From NCBI GenBank assembly GCA_030789695.1, contig CM061132.1, positions 147,630,597 through 147,694,596 on the forward strand: DNA of 64,000 nucleotides, written 5' to 3'. Source of the DNA: Scilla litardierei. Taxonomy: Eukaryota > Streptophyta > Magnoliopsida > Asparagales > Asparagaceae. The notes under the pieces are model-generated. The model was not told the origin of the DNA. It ran no database searches and worked only from the letters and a program-made list of their open reading frames with translations. Shown here one piece after another: positions 10,101 to 22,834 of this stretch; the stretch's first letter is position 1, and the number at the start of each line of letters is the position of its first letter. Made by a program: the position numbers and the translations under genes.

Positions 10101-13100
10101 AAGAAGAGAAAAGCAAAAGCATCGAAAGAAGAAGAGTGACTAGGAAAATAATACGTATTGATCTTGTACATGAGGCACATGGTGTAATATTATACGATGC
10201 GCAAGGCACAATGATGAAGAGCATATTTGTAAAAGCGGATATATGGTGGTTGTGGTGGACTTTCAAGAGATTGGAGATAAAATTGAGGATCTAAATAGGT
10301 TTGGAGAAGAACTACATCTTGGGCTTGATGATTTGGGAGAAAAACTAAAGATTTGATAAATTAAGATAGCTTGAAGGATAAATTAAAGGGATAAATGTTT
10401 AGACCTTCTGCCTATTTATCTCTCACATACACGAACACCTCACATGCAATGAGATTTTAAAAAGATACAGATATCATCATGAACCTACTAGGATTCATCT
10501 AAAAAACTTTGACTTATTCTCATTCAGTAATTCAAATGTTCTGAGTACATGACTATATATAGCTAGTTGTATAGCTATGCTCACGATATGTGCCATTATA
10601 ATAAAACAAAATAAACGAAAACAATTGTTAAGAAGAAGAAGTGATGTATTAGCTTAAATTGATATGGTTACAAGAGTTGCTCATATATATACTACATACA
10701 TCATCATTGAGCACAAGAAATGAAGGGGCATGACACAAGAAACTAAGAGGTATGACACAATGAACTAAGGGACACTACATTTTTCCAAACATATTCATGA
10801 TTATCTTAACACCCCCCTCAAACTGGAGAGTAATTGCAACGACTCGAACGAAGATCCAAGAAACCGTGACATAGGATATCAACGAAAGACGTAAAGGTTG
10901 GAGAGTGCAGGGCGCCGCTGGGGGCCGATGAGGTGCCGCTAGGGGCGAGGCTGCTATGAGCCGAGGCCACAAGGGGCCAAATAGGATGTACTCCGATGAT
11001 GTGCCGCTAAGCGCAGAGGCCGCAGGGGATCGAGGCGACAAGGGACCGATGAGGGGTCACAGGGGACCGAGGTCGCAGGGGACCAATGAGGGGTTGCAGA
11101 GGACCGAGGCCGCAGGGAACCGAGGAGGCTGTGCTCTGATAAGCTGCCGCAGGGGGCAAAGGTCGCAGGGAACCGAGGCCGCAAGGGGCTGAGGAGGCTA
11201 TGCTCCGATGATGTGCTGCTAGGAGCGAGGCCAATGGGGGATGAGGAGGCTATGCTCCGATGGTGTTACTTGAGGCAGATTTTCTGTAGGAGGCGTGTGG
11301 TGAACAAGGCAAAGATAATGCAGCTCCATTTTGACATAGCATCGAACTGTTGATAGACGGGCTCGTTATGCTAAAACCAAAACTTCTGTCCAACTTCCAC
11401 TTAAAAGTAGCTCCATCACATCCCATCATTCGACCCATCAAGCATATACTTGAGTCCAGGCTCCAATCAAATGAAGCAATAGCTGCTCACACGCAGTAAA
11501 CGTCCTCACTAACTGGGATGAAAAGAACTCTTTTTTTGAACCCAATGGACCTCCAAATCCGGATGAACTTGCCGATTCCGATAGCAATTAGGGATCCGAT
11601 ATGGCTGAATTTGACGGTAGTTACGTGGCCCTTGAAGGTGATGCGGTGGAGGATGATGCGGCAGCGGGGGTTGATGAAGGAGGCGCGTCCGCAAGTGCTA
11701 TAGAGAGATTTCCGCCGTTGATTCCATTGGACTGGGAGCGGCAAGAGAGATCCTGCCGATCGATTCTAGATATCGGACGAAGAAGTGAAGTCGGAGGCGG
11801 AGGGTTTTGATGTTCCTCGAGATCGGGGAAGACGTGGAAACCATAGTATGAAGTTGAGAATGAAAAGCGGAAAGAAGAAGAGAGAGCTGCTGGTCTCCCA
11901 GATGGGCTGTCAGGCGTCCAGAAGGTATTTGATGTTCTTTACAAGGTGACTGACATTCCTTTCTTGGGGGGCTCACATGATCAAGATCATGATCTCATTG
12001 AGAAGGGATAAAAACAACCCTACTTGATTATTGGTACCATCGTCTCTGTTGTGGTTGTCATTTGTACCATCGTCTTTAGGATTCTCTTTGGGGGCAAAAA
12101 ACCGATGACACCGACACATGCAAGACCAACTCTAGAAGCCAAGAGCACAGAACCTGCTGCTGAATCGGATGCAGCAACAGAAAGCAGTTCCGACAGATGT
12201 GAGAATGAGGAGGTGAATGCTTCGGCCCCTCGGCTTACGTGGTCCACGACGAGGAGGAAGACTCCGTTGGAGGCGACAGCGATGCGGTAGATGCTAGTGA
12301 CGAGGTGGAGAGAATGGTTAGCGAGGCTGAGAAGTTTGCGAAGAAGGACGAGGAGAAGAGTTGGATCGACCCCTTCTCCCCCAAGTCTCCCACACTTGGG
12401 GAAGAGGGAGAGAAGCCTTTTTTTGTTTGGATCAAATAATTCTATGCTCTGATACCATGTTAAGAAGAAGTGATATATTAGCTTAAATTGATATGGTTAC
12501 AAGAGTTGCACATATATATACTGCATACATCATCATTAGGCACAAGAAATGAAGGGGCATGACACAAGAAACTAAGAGGTATGACACAATGAACTAAGGG
12601 ACACTACATTTTCCCAAACATATTCATGATTATCTTAACAACAATAATGAAAGCTCTGAAAGTTAATAAGTTTACATGTGCAATTCAAACCACTTATTAA
12701 AATATTCTAAATAAGCCTAAAATTACTAAAAATTAGGACTTTCTTTCTGGATTTTTGGCATAAGCATGATCGACTCCACAGTACATATAGCTCTTAATCC
12801 AGATTTATCATGCATCAAAACTCCTGTGAACTCGATCTTAAGTTTTGAAGTAGTATAATTTGAGGGAACTCCAAATATTCTCGTAAGGAGAATATTTTGA
12901 CAACAAGGCAAGTAGATAAATGGAAGAAGTACTTGCTCGTAAGTAAGTGGAAGTATATTTAGAATCACAAAATCGATTGGTTATAATATGAGAGCCTACA
13001 TCCAAAGCGGGTTCACCAAATGGACAGTTCATCATGCAGCTCATAATCAAGTTCTGACTCAAGATCATACACATAGCTTGAACCGCAACTTGAATTTAGA

Positions 13101-16100
13101 CGCAACGCGAGGTTTTGATTTGAATCTTTCATATGACCATGGCCCCAATTTGGCTCAATACAGGACTTAGTTTTGGACGTCGGATCAAATTAGGGGGTTG
13201 AATGCAGACTGTGGCTTTGGCTTAGGTTATGGCTCCAACTCAAACTTCATGGGCTCTGATTGGGGCTTGGACTATAGTTTAAGCTATTGGTTAGACTTAG
13301 ACTTATACTCGGGGACAAACTTCAATTAATGTCATGGTTCTGACTCTGCATGTTTGATATGCCTCGTGTTTAATATGACTCAAAGAATGTAGGGATACCC
13401 CGCGCTAAGGCTAGCCCCCAACCCAGTGCGATAGCACTTAAAAAAAGGTTGACCCTTTCGGGGTCCAGTTGCTAGTGCATCTAATCATATTCTAAGCCTC
13501 CGGATTATAAGCACTTTTATTTCTAAGATCATGAAGCAAGTTGAACCCCTTATCAAGTTTCTATAGAATTCTCTCAATTATCATGAGTCTTTAGAGAAAA
13601 TTTATGTAAATTACCTTAAAATTAGTTTAAAATAATCCAAATACTTTAATAACCTTGAACTATCTTGATATGCTGTCTTGATATACTGCTTGAATCTAAC
13701 TTCTATAGTTCAAAATCTGTTCGAGTTGACTTAATTTGTACCAGTAGTGGCCCAAAATAGGTTAAAACTAAATCGTCTCGACTCTAGCTCAAAACGGCAT
13801 AAAATCAACCGAAAATTAAGCCATTAATAAGCACGATTACTGCTATGGCTCGAGACGAGTCATTGAACATTGTTGGCTCGGGTCAGTTAGTTTGGGCCTG
13901 GGTTGGCTGAAGCTGGCTAGGGTCTGCTCAGTTTTAAAACTAATTTGTTATCAATTTGTCTTGCTCGAGACGAGTTGAGTTGCTCAGATTTGAGCTAACG
14001 TTTCGTATTTACCTTAGATCAAGCCAACCTTAACCGTACTAGTAATTACCGAGAGCAAAGACAGAGATGCTATTGATGGTGCGTTCTGGGTTGCTAAGGT
14101 GAGGACGAGACATGCGACAAAGATGGGGAAGTAAGCTAAGTTCGATGGTGATGGTGGTGGCTAATATACGACGATGATGATGCAAGTTGCTGCGGTTGTG
14201 AGAGAAGATCGTGACGACGACGATAATGACGAAGAAGGAAATAAAGATTAGGTCCAGGAGATGATGTTGATGATGACAAGAGCGATTGTAATGTCAAAGA
14301 TTGAAGAAGATGGTGATGATTGTCGTGCTGTTTGTGGGGTTCAGTTATGGTGTTAGACGGTGGAATTTATATCAGTGACTATTTGGATACAAATTTAGGG
14401 CTGTTGACGAACGAGCTTGAACGAGCTTGAACAGGGAGCTTGGTTTTGTTCATGAACAAAATCCATGTTCAAGCTCTGTTCGTTTACTAATCGAGCTCTA
14501 AAAACCTGTTCAAGCTTGTTCGTTAAGCTTACCGAACGATCGTAAATGAACGTAAACGAACATTTACCGAGCTTGTTCACGAGTAGTTAATCGAACGTTA
14601 TGTTCGTTAACAAGACTTATCGAGCTTGTTCGTGAACATGTTCAGGAACATGTTCGTGAACACACAATCAATTTTGTTCATGAACAGATTTTCAATCAAA
14701 CAAACGAACGTCAATTTTTTAATTAGGAATAATAATATTTAAACATAATTGCCAATGACTAAATCAATTAAATAAAAAGATTAAATATTTGCAGGACAAA
14801 AACAAATAAATCCAGTATAATAGCTCCATAGATCCCATTACAAGCATCCATTCCAGACATAATAAAAAATATAGTATTTGTCTAAATTTACTATTTTCGG
14901 TACATGTTCATTCACGAACACTTAACGAGCTTGTTCATGAACATCACTTAACGAGCTTGTTCACGAACACTTAACGAGCTTGTTCATGAACATAAATGAA
15001 CGAACACAGTTATGTTCAAGCTCTGTTCGTTTACTAACCGAGCTCTAAAAATCTGTTCAAGCTTGTTCATTAAGCTTCCTAAACGAACGTAAACGAACAT
15101 GTACCGAGCTTGTTCACGAGTAGTTCGTCGAACGTTCTGTTCGTCAACAGCCCTAGATACAATGCAAATATAGAAGGTAACATGGTGATGGATTATTATT
15201 CAAGGTTGGATTTGGATTCAGGTGTAGGTTGAAGGAAGAATAACAATATACTTTGTGATTTTTTGAGCATGATCTCTTTTTTCCTTCAAACTTAGGGGAA
15301 AGTAGGCGATGGGGTATTCTGAATTTTTTTTTCAAAATTACTTTCTTTTATAAAAAATGAAAATTAATAGGAAGAAGATAATATGAAAGTGGCAGCTATG
15401 GTTTTTTTATTTTGAAATTCCTCTCTTACTAAAATCTCAGCAAAAGTTGAAATCTTTTGATTTTAGATACAAAGATTAGAGATGAATTTTTTTTCTCTGA
15501 TACCAAATGATGGAGAACAGATTTGCAAAAGTGGATTTATCGATTGCTTGTGGTAGGAATTTCAAGAGATTGAGAATAAAATGGTGATCTAATAGGTTTG
15601 AGAGAGAGAGTATGTGTATGCTAGATGTAGGGTTTGATGATTTGGGAAAAACTAGGAATTTGACAAACTACGATAGCTTGAAGGATAACTTTGAAGGGAT
15701 AAATGTTTGTACTTTATGCCTAGGCACCTCAAACTGACTCACAAGGACCTCACATGCAGGGAGATTATACAGAAATCTATGTTTTTTCACGTACCTATTA
15801 TAATTCCTCTCGAAAGGTTTAACTCATTCTCATTCACTAATTCAAATATTATCAGTACATGACTATATATAGCTTACATCTATGTGCATGACACATGCCA
15901 TTAGAATAAACCAATAAATGTAAGCTCTAGAAGCCAATAAATCTGTATGTACATATCACGTGCCACTTATTAAAATAAATTAAGCATGACTATAAATTAG
16001 GACTTTCATTCTGAAACATTCACTTAAGCATGATATTCTTTGAATCTAAAGCAAATATAGCTTTTGATGTAGATTTGCCCTGCATCACAAGACAAGGCAG

Positions 16101-19100
16101 AGTGTGTGTAATTTGGTATTTAGGACTTTTTCATTTGTTTATTTGGTAGTAGGTATTAAGTTTGCATGAGTCTTGTAAAACAAGTCTTGACCCAAACAAA
16201 CTTGTTATAGGAACACAATGTACAAATTAAGTTTATGAACCATTTTACATGCTGTAATAGTAGGGGTGAATTGGATTGGGATGCTAACCTAATCAAATTA
16301 TGTCTTACCCATTACCGACTTGCGTGATTTAGCATGGTTAAGATTCCAATTGGGGAGCTGAAGCTGAAGTGGATGATTTGCATTCAACACAAAGTCATGC
16401 CCTTCAGGAGGATACACTTTTTTCATTTCTTTTTTATGCACCTTTTTATGAAAAAAGTAATCGATGGTGCGGCTATTTGGACAACAACAATAGCTATGAA
16501 TGTGATGCAGATGATGCAGATGCTAAAGATGGTAACAGGGTAGTGGTTTAGTGTAAATAATTGGATTTGGATTATGGTGTGTAGGTTGAAGGAAGAATAG
16601 AAACAATGTAGTCTGATATTTTTTATGTCTGATTCCTTTTTACCTTAAACTAAATGGGAAGAAGGTGGTGGATAGGGTTAGAGTGTTCTGGAATTTTTCA
16701 GATGTACTCTTAAAAAAACTAAAAATATATATGAAGAAGATAGACACGTGATAGTTAGGGTTTTTTGGATGTTGAAATCTCTCCCTTCTTGTACTCTAAG
16801 GAAACGATATGATCTTTGGATTTTAGATCAAGAGATTAGAGATAGAACTTTCTCTCTGATATGAAATAATGGAGAACATATTAACAAAAGCAAACCTAGG
16901 GATTGGGCGTGGTGGGGATTTCAAGAGATTGGGAATAAAATTATGGACTAATAGATTTGGTGGAGGATTAAATCTAGGATTTGATGATTTGGGAGAAAAA
17001 ATATTTGATAAACTGAGATAACTTGAAAAATTACTTGAAGGGATAAAGGTTCACATTTTACGTCCAGGATTCTCGCACCTGACTCATGAGCACCTCACAT
17101 GCATGGAGATTCTAGAAAGACCTAGGTTTTCTCACCCGCGTACTACAATTTCTCGCCAAAGTTTTAACTCATTTCCATTCACTAATTGTATTGTTTTGAG
17201 TATATGACTATTTATAGATTACACATACGTGCATAGCACATGCCATTAAAATAAAGCAAAATATAAGAAAACAATACATGAAAGCTCTAGAAGTCAATAA
17301 GTCTCTACATGCACAACACGTATCACTTATTAAATTAAATTAAATAAACCTAAAATTACTAAAACTTTTGAATTTTTTTGGATCTGTGACATTAGCATGA
17401 ACTTCTTTGGCTCTAGAGAAAACATAGCTCTTGATGTAGATTTGTCCTGTATGGCTGTATCACACAGCAAGGCAAAACATGTCTAGTTTGGGATGTAGGG
17501 CTTTTTCATTAGTTTATTGGGTAGCTGGTATAGGTTTGCATGAATGTTGCAGAACCAATTTGGCCCCAAACAAATTTGTTGAATGAATGAAATGTACAAA
17601 TCAAGTTTATGAACCATTCTACACGCTTCAATAGTAGGGGTGGCAATTGTTTTGGGATGCTAACCTGAGCAAATTATGCCGTACCCATAATTGACATGGG
17701 ATTCAGCATGGTTACAATTCTGCTTGGGGATCACTAAAGTATAGTATTGCATTTAACAGAAAGTCATGTGTCATTGGGAGGATACATGTTTTTTTTTCAT
17801 TTTATATTTCTGTACACATTTGTATCAAAAAAGTAATCGCTGGTCTTAGCATGGGCACATATATGATACATGGTCATAACCTCCAATTCACAGCAGACAT
17901 TACGTGTCCTGCCCTTCTTCAGTATACACAATCACTGCGTGTCTCTATTGGTATGGTTCATATGTGAAAACATACAAATTACTTAAAGCAGTGTCAAAAT
18001 GATTGTCAATTGGCAAGCAATTCATAATGACAACATTAGACAACACTATGTCAAATGATAAAGTTTTGACATACTAATGAACTTTTGGACATGCTTCAAG
18101 CTGGTCTTATTTTGGTTATTCTGCTCCAGGAGCCTAGTGAGAAGGTATATTTCTTGAAACAAACCGTGGGCAATGCTTGTGGAACCGTTGGTCTTCTTCA
18201 TGCTATAGGCAATGCATCTTCCGAGATCAAGTTGAGTAAGTCTATACAGTATGGTGATATACCATGTATGTAACATGGTTGATTCATAGTTTGCTATGTG
18301 AATTAATTTCTTTTAAGGTAGATTGCCCTAATCTTCTTTCGATTACATGGTGTTACTTGGATGGATCGGATTATTTTTATTTTTTTTGCATTTAAGATTT
18401 GTAGAATTTGTGCCCTTGAGAATCTTTCCTGGACCGTTCAATAACATTTTGAGTCCTTAGATTATTTTTGTTTTTTCCCAGCTTTTCAAATACATGGAAC
18501 TTGTATTCTTCATGCACAGTTCGATAAAATTTGCGTACACAATTACACATCTATAAAATTTGTCTCCATCTAGTATTTTTACCTGACATTATGAACACCG
18601 ACGCCTTACATGTTGCCACCCTATACTGCTTACGCGAGTTTCATTAATTTGGATTTGAAAATATTTATCATTCTCACATGATCATATCAAATATATTAGG
18701 ACTCACAGTATTCCCTTTTGCCTTTATGCCAGGGACCGTGAAGGATGAACTAGGTCCTCTAGATAAAAGAAACGTCCAAGTTTTTGGAAGAAAATTAGGA
18801 GTGTCTTTAATATGGAACCACTTTTATATACTATGTAGTGTCTTTAATATGGAACCACTTTTATATACTATGGGGACATCATGTGAAAGTTCAAACTGAT
18901 TGGCACCCTGGTGAGGGTCATATGCTTAAAGTATGTATACTGAGTTGCTTCCATATGGAAGCTAACATATTCTTTTACTGATTATAAATTCAGTATTTAT
19001 ATTTTTAACTGATGGGCAATAGCATTCTGGTAGATTTCTCTCCATGAAATTAGGGAGTTTGCTGGCATTGGCCGCCTCATAAAGTAAGATGTATGCTGAT

Positions 19101-22100
19101 CAGTGTTCACAATAATCTAGTTGCATCTTTACTCTAGAGGACATTCCTTGGAAAATACAACTGGCAACACTTACTCGATTGAAAAGCTATCTTTATAATG
19201 TATCTAAATCTAATGACGCTTAACAACCTTTGAAATTATATGAAAAAGAGCAGATAAGTAATGTCAGGAGGATGCACACTGACTCTACATGGGGTAGAAT
19301 TGGCGGATAATTCTTTCAAGCCATTGTAAATGCAGTAAATGGAGCTAAGAGGAATTTGATTCATCATGCTTATTGTTGGTTATAAAAAATGTTTCGGATC
19401 TTCCACTTTTCGTGTTCATCGGCTATAGGAACATGTTCAACTATGTTGCTAAATTGTCTGTGAAGAAGTCGTCTTTCTAAATCCCGAAGGGTAGAATTGG
19501 CGGACAATTCTGTCAAGCCATTGTAAATGCAGGAAATGGAGCTAAGAGAAATTTGATTCATTATGCTTATTGTTGGTTATCAAAAATGCTTCGGATCTTC
19601 CACTTTTCATGTTTATCGGCTATAGGAACATGTTCAACTATGTTGCTAAAGTGGCTATGAAGAAGTCGTCTTTCTAAATCATGAAACACTTTCTTTTAGG
19701 GCATCATGATGGAGATCAAATTCGAGATGGAATCTATTACTTGTGATGGAGATAGAGTTTGGATGCTTGTAGAATTCTAATTAGTTTAAGTCTTTTTTTT
19801 ATTTTGAGAGTTTTAGTTATTTGAGTCTTTTTTGTTATATGAATCTGTTTGTTATATGAATCTGTTTGTTATATAAGTGTTTTAGTTATTCAAGAAGTTC
19901 TAGTCCTATTAGGTTTTGAGAGTGTAAGCCTATTTAAATGCCACAAACTTATTTGGAAAAATGAATGAAGAATAATTTTTGGTATAAACTTTTAGTTTCT
20001 CCGTAAAATTAAATATTTTGCATTGGTGTGTTGTGCGGGAGTATTCTTGGTTGTCTGTGGTAGATATCCGAAAAATCTCTGTGTGCGAGTGCGAGTCGGT
20101 GATCGTAAGATTTTTGGAGTGTGAGATTTGAAAAGTTATCAATTTCCACATTTTCTTCTCTCAATTCCCATTATATCACCTCTTGCTTCCATCCTGCGTC
20201 AAATTGGTATCAGTGCTAAAATCTGGTTTATCTTCTTTTACTTTTCTTTTTCCTCATAAATTCTTTTCTTCTTTTAGTTAGGTTTAGATCAAAGTTCAAA
20301 AAATCTTACCTTTTCTTTTCTTTATATTTTTCTTCATAAAAAATCTTTTTTCTTTTAGATAGGATTTATATCAAAGATAAAAAATCTTATCTTATCTATC
20401 TTTTTATTTTTTTAAATCATCTTATCTTAAGGATTTTAGATAAAGTCCAAGCCATATGTTGAGCATATACCAACACTTAACTTGGAGACACTGCTTGATG
20501 AAATTAAGCACATCGAATTTGTCATCACAGAACATTCACTTCATTCCAACACGTAGGTTCTATATGCTTTCGTTTCTTTTGTGATTTAGGAGAAATTTAC
20601 AGAACATATTTGTCTACAGATCTACATCCTATTATACTTTAAATTTCATAGACACATCTTCTCGAGCTGCAAAGGAGTACTCGATTCTACTCGGTTATGC
20701 TATGCCTATCACCGTTCCTCAGGAGATGAAGTTCTTAAGTCGGTAAGAATGCTGGAGATCAAATTCAAGATGGAGTCTATTATTTGTGATGGAGATTGAG
20801 TTGAACCCTTGGAAAATTCTAATTAGTTTGAGTCTTTTTTTATTTTGAGAGTCATAGTTATTTTAGTCCTTTTATTATTGTTTAGTGTTGATATGTGCTT
20901 CAAATTTGTGTTTTGAGCTTGACACGGTCGTGTCAAGTTTAGCACGGCCGTGCCTTATTTTACAGAGACTGCGATGTTTTGGACAGAGACAGACTGCGAC
21001 ACGGCCATGCGGTACGGCCGTGTCACCAAAAATAGAGTCAACAATATTTTTCTCCAGGCCCAACACGGCCGTGCCGCTTTCTGGCACGGCTGTGTCTCCT
21101 GTAGTCGGCCTAAATACGTGATTTAGGTTAGGGTTTTGATCTAAAACCTAATCTAATCGGACGACTGAGATTCCACACGACCCATGTGGCTATTTAAACA
21201 CTTCCTATGGTTTATTTTGGAGAAAGCACGTGCCGTCATCACGTTTCTTTTTCCTAGCACGTCTTGGAGCTTTGGGGCATGATTTAGTGAGTGACTTCTT
21301 GAGATTTCTTTGTGAAATTCATTGTAATCTTCTTTTTGTTATCTCTCTTTTCGGGTTGAGGGATTTTGGTAAGAGCTTTTGTTTTCTTCTTTTTTGGTAA
21401 GATTAAGATCTCTATTGGTTTTTGTGAGAAGATTTTGAACTCCAAACTTGGAGTAATTGGTGCTCTCTTTTATTTAAGAAGATTAAAAGCATCGGTGTAA
21501 TTCTCGCTGATCATATTAGTGGAAACCGTCATCGGGAAGCTGGACGTAGGCGTCGTTAGCAGGCCGAACCAGGGTAAACTCTGTGTCGCTTGACTTGTTG
21601 CTTTCATGCTTTCGTTACTTTTCGTATTGCTTGTTTTGGTTGGATATTATATTATTGTGTTGTAACTCTGAAAGATCGCGGCGTAGCGACTGTTGGGTAG
21701 CTATCCGCCGAATGGGGCCGCTTTCACTGTCTCTCTATTGGTTGTTCGTTTCCCCAACATTTAGTTCTTCAAGAAGTTCTAGTCCTACTAGGTTTTAAGA
21801 GTCAAGTTGTAAGCCTATTGAAAGGCCACAAACTTATTTATTTTAAAAAAATGAAGACTAGTTTTTGGTTTTAGTTTCTCCACAAAATTAAATATTTTGC
21901 ATTGGTGTGTGAAAGTGGGCTTGGTTGACTGGGCAAGAGGTCCAAAGAATCTCCATGTGCGAGGTGTGCGGTCTGTGATCGTAAGATTTCTGAGCGTGAG
22001 ATCCGAAAGTTATCAATTTTTTGCGTTTTCTTCTCCGAATTCCCACCACATCACTTCCCGCTTTCTTCATGTGTCACATCAATTACCACTCATATTGTTT

Positions 22101-22803
22101 AGTGTCAAATATTTAAAATATGTTATTATTCGAGCGTCAGATTTCTATAGAAAGCCGCATTGTTTTTATTCTAACTTTCTCCCCTTCTTCCCTTGCCCCA
22201 CTTTCCCCACTTTTCAGTTGATGGTTCATTTCTGGATAGATTTTTCAAATCAACAGCCACCATGGATCCATTTGAGGTTTTTATCATTTATACTTCTAAT
22301 ATATGTAGATATGTAGTATTCTCCTAGTGCAGGGTTATCTACTTCTTTGCTCAGTTCTGTTTCATGTTTTCTATCTTCAGCGTGCTGCTTTTCTTGAAAA
22401 TGACCGAGAAATGGAGAATGCCCATTCTATAGCGGCTAGTGCTGGGGATACTGAGGTATATAATGCTATCTACCCTACTCTATGATAGACGTGAATAATG
22501 CCAAGCTCTTGTATTTTTGTTCACATGATTTAATTTGCTGTAATCATGAAGCTTATGTGGAATGCAATATGTTCACTGTTGTTAAAGTCGCATTTGAATG
22601 TGTACAAGGTTCTTTTCTTGTTAAAATAAAGGTACGAGACAGCAGTGGATGGGTGTCATTTTGTTGTTTTTCGTTTTTTCGCTTCGTTTCGTTTCGTTTT
22701 GTTTGTTTGTTTGTTTGTTTTTGGTTTTGGTTTTGGGTTTTTTTTTTTTTTGGGGGGGGGGGGGGTTTGTTTTTTGTGTTTTTTTTGTTTTTTTTTTTTT
22801 TTT

Positions 22804-22834
<31 letters not shown>

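Larger units (their letters stand above)
10626..12640 (-). mobile_element. LTR element whose interior is host-gene fragments (PWP2, calnexin, HSC70)
   Basis: Complete: LTRs of 186 and 183 bp (about 3% diverged), target duplication ACAAT (10621-10625 and 12641-12645), a perfect initiator-Met PBS (TGGTATCAGAGC on -, 12446-12457) and a purine tract (GAGGGGGG on -) at the other LTR. The 1646-bp interior has no gag, protease, RT or integrase. It holds, from PBS to PPT, fragments like chloroplast HSC70 (antisense), calnexin (antisense) and the WD-repeat protein PWP2 (sense), then a GC-rich repeat. Maize Bs1 is the known precedent for multi-gene capture by an LTR element. It sits inside LTR A and inside UCH3 intron 3. 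Confidence 0.85.
10212..12817 (-). repeat. LTR A of a three-LTR composite, split by a nested element
   Basis: Starts TGATGAAGAGCAT and ends TCATGCATCA on +. Removing the insertion at 10626-12640 and one target copy leaves about 586 bp, similar in size and content to LTR B (15508-16087) and LTR C (16867-17462). Shared landmarks are TTTCAAGAGATTG, GATGATTTGGGA, CTCACATGCA, CATTCA.TAATT and GTACATGACTATATATAG. Confidence 0.65.
19707..22076 (+). mobile_element. Small non-autonomous gypsy-related LTR element with nested solo LTR
   Basis: LTR 19707-20201, PBS TGGTATCAGTGC, a 548-bp interior, and a second LTR 20750-22076 split by a solo LTR. Target duplication CATCA is at 19702-19706 and 22077-22081. 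The interior is mostly CTTTTCTT-rich, then a stretch (20470-20745) that matches, on the opposite strand, the interior at 36967-37230, so the element belongs to the same family as the large composite at 34637-43406. It fills most of UCH3 intron 4, its right end lying 136 bp before exon 5. Confidence 0.82.

Noticed and set aside
9871..10266. Hydrophobic minus-strand ORFs as membrane proteins
   Set aside because: Low-complexity, overlapping in two frames, with no conserved motif and located in intron sequence.
18425..18475. An SFLDR-like reading in intron 4 as UCH3 exon 5
   Set aside because: The frame hits stops on both sides and no phase-correct acceptor/donor pair fits. The segment at 22218-22276 encodes the full expected sequence with good splice sites.
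18678..18899. ORF with [20 protein letters not shown] as a possible gene fragment
   Set aside because: No family recognised, no splice context that helps, and part of it is a 37-bp tandem duplication.
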